Below, piece after piece: positions 8,127 to 11,531 of a stretch of DNA of 11,531 bases. Position 1 is the stretch's first letter, and every line of letters starts with the position of its first letter. The DNA comes from an uncultured Oscillospiraceae bacterium (lineage in GTDB: Bacteria > Bacillota_A > Clostridia > Oscillospirales > Oscillospiraceae): contig CAAGIU010000200.1 of the NCBI GenBank assembly GCA_900770015.1, forward strand, positions 1 to 11,531. Direction: 5' to 3'. The translations under genes were made by a program, and so were the position numbers. The notes under the pieces were generated by a model, which saw nothing but the letters and a program-made list of their open reading frames with translations, made no database searches and had not been told where the DNA came from.

Positions 8127-8147
8127 CCATACTCCGGGAGGAAACAA

Positions 8148-8873
8148 ATGGATACTTTATACATTGTGATTCCGGCCTACAACGAAGAGGCCACCATTCT
8201 GTCCGTCATCAACCAGTGGTACCCCGTCGTGGAGAAAGTCGGCGGGGACAGCAGACTGGTCATCGTCAACGACGGAAGTAAAGACAGCACCCTCTCCCTG
8301 GTGCAGCGGGCTGCCGGAATCCGTCCCCGGCTGATTCCGCTGGACAAGGAAAACGGCGGCCACGGGGCGGCAGTGCTCTTCGGCTACCAGTACGCCCTGG
8401 AGCATGGCGCAGACTTCGTGTTCCAGACCGACTCCGACGGCCAGACCCTGCCGGAGGAATTCCTGCCCTTCTGGGAACAGCGGCAGGACTACGACCTGAT
8501 CATCGGCCACCGGAAGGGAAGGCAGGATGGATTTTCCCGGGTCGTGGTGACGAAGACGCTGAAGGCCGTCATCGCCGCCTGCTTCGGCGTCTCCGTCCGG
8601 GACGCCAACACCCCCTACCGGCTGATGTCGGCACAGACCCTGCGGGAGAACATCCAATTGATCCCCCAGGGCTTCAACCTGTCCAACGTGATCCTCACCG
8701 TGGTCTACACGAAAAAACACATGCGGATTCTGTACATCCCCATCACCTTCCAGCCACGCCAGGGGGGCGTCAATTCCATCAACCTGCCCAAGATCTGCAA
8801 AATCGGCCTGCAGGCGCTGGCGGATTTCCGCAGAATCAACCGCTCCATCAACGAATCGCTCCGGGCAAAATAA
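8148..8873 (+). CDS. DPM1-like glycosyltransferase family 2, without membrane helices
   Basis: This 241-residue GT2 protein resembles polyprenyl-phosphate mannosyl/glucosyl transferases of the DPM1 type. It shows VIPAYNEE (7-14), VNDGSKDST (40-48), KENGGHGAAV (67-76), and QTDSDGQ (93-99) as the metal-binding acidic motif. It then has GHRKGRQD and DANTPYRLM further on, as in the DPM1/dolichol-phosphate group. The C-terminus ends in a basic stretch with no transmembrane span, unlike the GtrB-like gene at 4399, so it probably acts as a soluble or peripheral protein. A clear GGGAGGAAA lies before the ATG. It stands 21 bases after the GT39-like gene, so it may make that enzyme's lipid-linked donor. 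This pairing is inferred from order only. Confidence 0.82.
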   Translation: MDTLYIVIPAYNEEATILSVINQWYPVVEKVGGDSRLVIVNDGSKDSTLSLVQRAAGIRPRLIPLDKENGGHGAAVLFGYQYALEHGADFVFQTDSDGQTLPEEFLPFWEQRQDYDLIIGHRKGRQDGFSRVVVTKTLKAVIAACFGVSVRDANTPYRLMSAQTLRENIQLIPQGFNLSNVILTVVYTKKHMRILYIPITFQPRQGGVNSINLPKICKIGLQALADFRRINRSINESLRAK

Positions 8874-8905
8874 CCGGGCAGACCATATCCGGGAAAGGTC
8901 CTCTT

Positions 8906-9964
8906 ATGCAAAAACAAACCATACAAAACCATACCCTGTACGCGCTGGAGGGTATTTCCTGCATCCTCATCGTCTTCTGTCATTTCCCGTTTCCGGGGAA
9001 ATGGGGACTGCTCACCTTCAGCCTCTGCCGGTTTGTGGTCCCGCTGTTCTTTCTGATCTCCGGCTACTACCTTTTCCCCGCGGACATGACACGGCAGGAC
9101 AAAAAGCAGCGCCTGAAAGCCAAGGTCCGCCGCATCGGCAGGCTGCTGCTCCTTTCCATGGCAGTCTATCTGGCATGGACGCTGCTGAAGGTGGCCATCC
9201 GGGAAAACGCCGCTTCGGCTGTGGAGTTTCTGCGGGAGCTGGCTGCGCCCCGGAAGCTGTTTGCCTTTCTGGTGCTGAACGATGTGACGGAAATCGGAGG
9301 GCACCTCTGGTTTCTGGGCGCATTGCTCTATGGCTACGCCATCCTCCTCCCGGCAGCCGGTACGAAGGCGGAGGCCCTGATGGTGCGGTTCTGGCCGCTG
9401 CCGCTGGCGGTCCACCTGCTGCTGCGCATTGGGATGTCTCTTCTCGGGATCGACAGCATCGGCGGCATTGCCGTCTACCGCTGGGTGCGCAACTGGGCCT
9501 TCACCGGGCTTCCGTTTCTGGCAGCCGGCATCTGGATTCGCCGCAATGAGCAGGCGTTTCTGCGTGCTCTCCCGGGGAAACGGCGCCGGATTCTGCTGAT
9601 AACCGGTGTTTTCCTCACCGTTGTGGAAGAAGCCCTGGTCCATCGGTTCACCGGGGAGGATCGGGAGCTGTATTTCGGAACGTTCCCCATCCTCGCCGCG
9701 CTCTTTGCCTGGGCGCTGGCCTGCCCGGAGCAGAAGGGTCTGCGGCTGTGGGAGCAGATCGGCAAATACCATTCCACCTTCATTTATATTGCTCACCTGG
9801 CCGTGGGAGAAGCGGTCTGCATACTCCTGGGAAAGACCGGCCTGACCCGCCTTCCGCCGGTACCGTATTGCGTTCCGTTCCTCACGGCAGCCATCACGTT
9901 GGCAGCCGCCGTCCTGTGGCGCCGGGCAGCGGCACGGTTCCGCCCGTTGACCCCCAAACGATAA
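8906..9964 (+). CDS. Acyltransferase 3 family integral membrane protein
   Basis: This 352-residue, roughly ten-helix protein belongs to the acyltransferase-3 group (OafA/WecH/NodX type), which O-acylates surface sugars. Visible marks are the N-terminal LEGISCILIVFCHF (14-27) with H26 as the conserved catalytic-type histidine, CRFVVPLFFLISGYYL (41-56), and GHLWFLGALLYGY (132-144). It lacks an extra C-terminal SGNH domain, so it resembles the short stand-alone form. It starts 32 bases after the GT2 gene, with GGGAAAGG (8891-8898) before the ATG. It is the last gene of the operon, directly before a terminator. Acetylation of the operon's glycan is a reasonable guess, since Salmonella OafA acetylates abequose, but the acyl group and acceptor are not shown by the sequence. 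Confidence 0.82.
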   Translation: MQKQTIQNHTLYALEGISCILIVFCHFPFPGKWGLLTFSLCRFVVPLFFLISGYYLFPADMTRQDKKQRLKAKVRRIGRLLLLSMAVYLAWTLLKVAIRENAASAVEFLRELAAPRKLFAFLVLNDVTEIGGHLWFLGALLYGYAILLPAAGTKAEALMVRFWPLPLAVHLLLRIGMSLLGIDSIGGIAVYRWVRNWAFTGLPFLAAGIWIRRNEQAFLRALPGKRRRILLITGVFLTVVEEALVHRFTGEDRELYFGTFPILAALFAWALACPEQKGLRLWEQIGKYHSTFIYIAHLAVGEAVCILLGKTGLTRLPPVPYCVPFLTAAITLAAAVLWRRAAARFRPLTPKR

Positions 9965-9966
9965 AG

Positions 9967-10010
9967 AATTCCCCCGGAAGCCCGATTGCGAATCGGCTCC
10001 CGGGGGATTT
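9967..10010 (+). terminator. Hairpin terminator after the operon
   Basis: This is a long, nearly perfect stem. CCCCCGG (9971-9977) pairs with the CCGGGGG segment (10000-10006), with one A-C mismatch just inside. AGCC then pairs with GGCT, a single C (9983) bulges, and GATT pairs with AATC around a GCG loop (9988-9990). Outer A/T bases extend it. A modest T-rich tail (ATTTCCATTCTGTTT) follows. It begins 3 bases after the last operon stop and so is read as its Rho-independent terminator. Confidence 0.8.
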
Positions 10011-10032
10011 CCATTCTGTTTGCTCAGCCATT

Positions 10033-10060
10033 GTGGGGGAGGATAGTATCCTCCCGCCAC
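10033..10060. repeat. Short near-perfect palindrome between the terminator and the repeat
   Basis: Reading in from both ends, GTGG pairs with CCAC and GGGAGGATA pairs with TATCCTCCC about a central G. One unpaired base lies in the right arm. No T-run follows on the plus strand, so it is not an obvious terminator. It could be a second weak transcription barrier, a protein-binding site or a relic of the repeat family next to it. Only the symmetry is visible. Confidence 0.45.
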
Positions 10061-10124
10061 ATAGGTCGTCTGTGTGTTCCGATGAATGGAATTTTCTTGG
10101 ACATGGTACGGAGCGAAGCGACCT

Positions 10125-10266
10125 TGGCTCTCCCTTTGGGAGAGCTGGCTGCCCCGAAAGGGGCAGTCTGAGAGGGTCCGGCGTTCCAATACACGTTTCC
10201 AATCCTCAACCAGGGTACCCTCTCAGTCAGCCTCTTCGGCTGACAGCTCTCCCAAAGGGAGAGCCA
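10125..10266. repeat. Second MITE-like palindromic repeat, divergent subfamily
   Basis: Two inverted arms of about 50 bases, 10125-10177 and 10217-10266, flank a 39-base centre. Each arm opens with a hairpin: GCTCTCCC-TTT-GGGAGAGC on the left, and GCTCTCCC-AAA-GGGAGAGC read on the plus strand on the right. A second hairpin follows in each arm: CTGCCCC/GGGGCAG on the left, GTCAGCC/GGCTGAC on the right. Both arms then carry CTGAGAGGGT, read inward. The modular plan matches the element at 1-179, but the sequences differ, so they look like two subfamilies. It lies between convergent genes, where insertion would do little harm. There is no coding sequence. Confidence 0.75.
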
Positions 10267-10332
10267 CGGGCGCTGCCGCGCCGAGGCAAATTGCAATTAT
10301 GGATGCAGCACCCCCTGTGGGAAAACGGCTTC
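10267..10332. other. Intergenic remainder downstream of metK
   Basis: No gene is seen here. It contains GGCGC-TGCC-GCGCC (10269-10282), a 5-bp stem, and the palindrome AATTGCAATT within CAAATTGCAATT. The latter closely resembles CAAATTACAATT at about 208-219, which follows the first repeat, so this flank may belong to the repeat unit. No convincing T-tailed terminator for the minus-strand metK is visible. The hairpins of the adjacent repeat may fill that role. Confidence 0.35.
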
Positions 10333-11451
10333 TTAGAACAGATCGGTGCGTTCCCAGGGGAGATTTTCCATGCCGAAGTGGCCCTTTGCGGCGGTGGGGG
10401 CGTAGATGGGGCGGCGGAGGTCAAAGCGGCGGATGATGCCGGCGGGGGTCATATCCACCTTTTCTCTGAGCAGGCGGGTCATCTCATCGTCGGAGATTTT
10501 GCCGGTGCCGTAGCTGTCCACCCGGACGGAGACGGGCTCCGCAACGCCGATGGCATAGGCCAGCTGCACCTGCACCTTTTGGGCATACCCCGCGGCCACC
10601 AGATTCTTGGCCATGTACCGGGCCAGGTACGCGCCGCTGCGGTCCACCTTGGTGGGGTCCTTGCCGGAGAAGGCGCCGCCGCCGTGGGAGAAGTAGCCGC
10701 CGTAGGTATCCACGATGATCTTGCGCCCCGTCAGGCCGGTGTCGCCGTTGGGGCCGCCGATGACGAAGTTGCCGGTGGGGTTGATATAGATGCTTTTCAC
10801 CCCGGCGATGTCAAAGCCATAGCGCTCCAGCACAGGGGCGATGACTGCGGCGCGGATGTACTTTCTCAGCTCGTCCATTTCAAAATCGGCACTGTGCATC
10901 ACGGAGACCACCACGGTATCGATGCCCACGACCTTTCCGCCGTCATCGTACTCGACGGTGACCTGGGTCTTGCCGTCGGGGCGCAGCAGGTCGCAGGAAT
11001 AGATGCACTCGGTGAGCCGGTTGCACAGGGCTCTTGCCATGGCGATGGGCAGGGGCATCAGCTCGGGGGTCTCGGTGCAGGCGCCGCCGAACATCATGCC
11101 CTGATCGCCTGCGCCGCCCACGGCATCGTTGGTGCCCATGGCGATGTCGGCGGACTGGGTGTGGATGCGGCACTGGATCTGGACGGAGTCGGCGTCGAAG
11201 CCGTCGCCGGGGTAGACATAGCCGATTTTCCGGATGGCCTCCCGGGCCACGGCGGGGTAATCCACATTGGCGGTGGTGGTGATCTCGCCGCAGATCAGGC
11301 AGAAGTCTGTGGTGACCATGGTTTCACAGGCCACCCGGGAATTGGGGTCCTGGGCAAGACAGGCATCGAGAATCGCATCGGAGATGGAGTCAGCCACCTT
11401 GTCGGGATGGCCGTTGGTGACACATTCAGAGGTGAAGAAGCGTTTTTCCAT
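10333..11451 (-). CDS. metK: S-adenosylmethionine synthetase (methionine adenosyltransferase)
   Basis: This cytoplasmic housekeeping enzyme makes S-adenosylmethionine from methionine and ATP. The 372-residue protein has family marks from end to end: [16 protein letters not shown] (6-21), with H15 and the catalytic D17-K18; ACET (41-44); GEITTTA (55-61); [10 protein letters not shown] (113-122); [20 protein letters not shown] (223-242); and the phosphate loop [16 protein letters not shown] (257-272). It then has AYAIGVAEP and ends in LPWERTDLF. The active-site loop around 96-112 is shorter than in E. coli, and the C-terminus stops soon after the PWE..D motif, which explains the length below the usual 385-400. 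AGAAAGGA (11459-11466) precedes the ATG. It is transcribed toward the glycan operon, not with it, and is probably unrelated to it functionally. Confidence 0.97.
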   Translation of the reverse strand: MEKRFFTSECVTNGHPDKVADSISDAILDACLAQDPNSRVACETMVTTDFCLICGEITTTANVDYPAVAREAIRKIGYVYPGDGFDADSVQIQCRIHTQSADIAMGTNDAVGGAGDQGMMFGGACTETPELMPLPIAMARALCNRLTECIYSCDLLRPDGKTQVTVEYDDGGKVVGIDTVVVSVMHSADFEMDELRKYIRAAVIAPVLERYGFDIAGVKSIYINPTGNFVIGGPNGDTGLTGRKIIVDTYGGYFSHGGGAFSGKDPTKVDRSGAYLARYMAKNLVAAGYAQKVQVQLAYAIGVAEPVSVRVDSYGTGKISDDEMTRLLREKVDMTPAGIIRRFDLRRPIYAPTAAKGHFGMENLPWERTDLF

Positions 11452-11500
11452 GTTGTTTTCCTTTCTGTGGGTTCAAAATGTGAATCGGATCGTCTGACCG

Positions 11501-11531
11501 GCGTGCACCATGGCTCCCTCTGGGAGGGAGC
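11501..11531. repeat. Partial copy of the first MITE-like repeat, cut by the window end
   Basis: These 31 bases match positions 1-31 with one mismatch (T at 11511 for A at 11) and lie in the same orientation. They include the whole hairpin GCTCCCTC-TGG-GAGGGAGC (11513-11531). The copy begins 50 bases upstream of the metK start codon, so it may carry or border that gene's promoter region. The rest of the element lies outside the window. Confidence 0.8.

Noticed and set aside
6495..8147. A 550-codon minus-strand open frame
   Set aside because: It is antisense to the GT39-like gene, rich in Q, H, G and E as expected of a shadow frame, with no ribosome binding site or domain that I can see.
8705..10189. 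A 494-codon minus-strand open frame
   Set aside because: It runs antisense through the acyltransferase gene, the terminator and the repeat, so it cannot be a normal gene.
10125..10266. Possible CRISPR array
   Set aside because: There are only two inverted arms, with no regular direct repeats or spacers and no cas genes.
11452..11531. SAM riboswitch upstream of metK
   Set aside because: The 80 bases available hold a ribosome binding site and the repeat hairpin, but not the multi-helix core of a SAM riboswitch.

Overview
This window looks like chromosomal DNA from a GC-rich anaerobic Firmicute, most likely a clostridium of the Oscillospirales group. That placement is an inference. It rests on the GC-rich codon use, good Shine-Dalgarno sequences before most genes, the character of the MetK protein, and palindrome-rich intergenic repeats of a kind I associate with that group. 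No rRNA or tRNA gene is present to settle it.

Layout. Positions 1-179 hold a palindromic, MITE-like repeat. Positions 271-9964 hold nine genes on the plus strand, with gaps of at most 32 bases and several overlaps, so they form one probable operon. A strong hairpin terminator (9967-10010) closes it. A 368-base convergent gap follows, holding a short hairpin and a second MITE-like repeat (10125-10266). metK is on the minus strand (10333-11451). The last 31 bases (11501-11531) repeat the first 31 bases of the window with one mismatch, so the window is bracketed by direct copies of one repeat.

Function. The first three genes are confident homologues of rfbF, rfbG and rfbH. They convert glucose-1-phosphate through CDP-glucose and CDP-4-dehydro-6-deoxyglucose to the 3-deoxygenated intermediate of CDP-3,6-dideoxyhexoses (abequose, paratose, tyvelose, ascarylose). 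The fourth gene, an extended SDR, is placed to make the final 4-keto reduction. Five membrane or lipid-linked genes follow: a GtrB-like polyprenyl-phosphate glycosyltransferase, a GT87-like and a GT39/PMT-like multi-pass glycosyltransferase, a second, soluble DPM1-like GT2, and an acyltransferase-3 family protein. Together they suggest that sugars, perhaps including a 3,6-dideoxyhexose, are loaded on a lipid carrier, transferred to a surface polymer outside the membrane, and possibly O-acylated. The order recalls Gram-negative O-antigen side-branch modification, but the setting appears to be Gram-positive.

Missing from the window are the iron-sulfur flavin reductase (E3; RfbI/AscD type) that normally partners RfbH, a flippase (GtrA/Wzx) and a polymerase.
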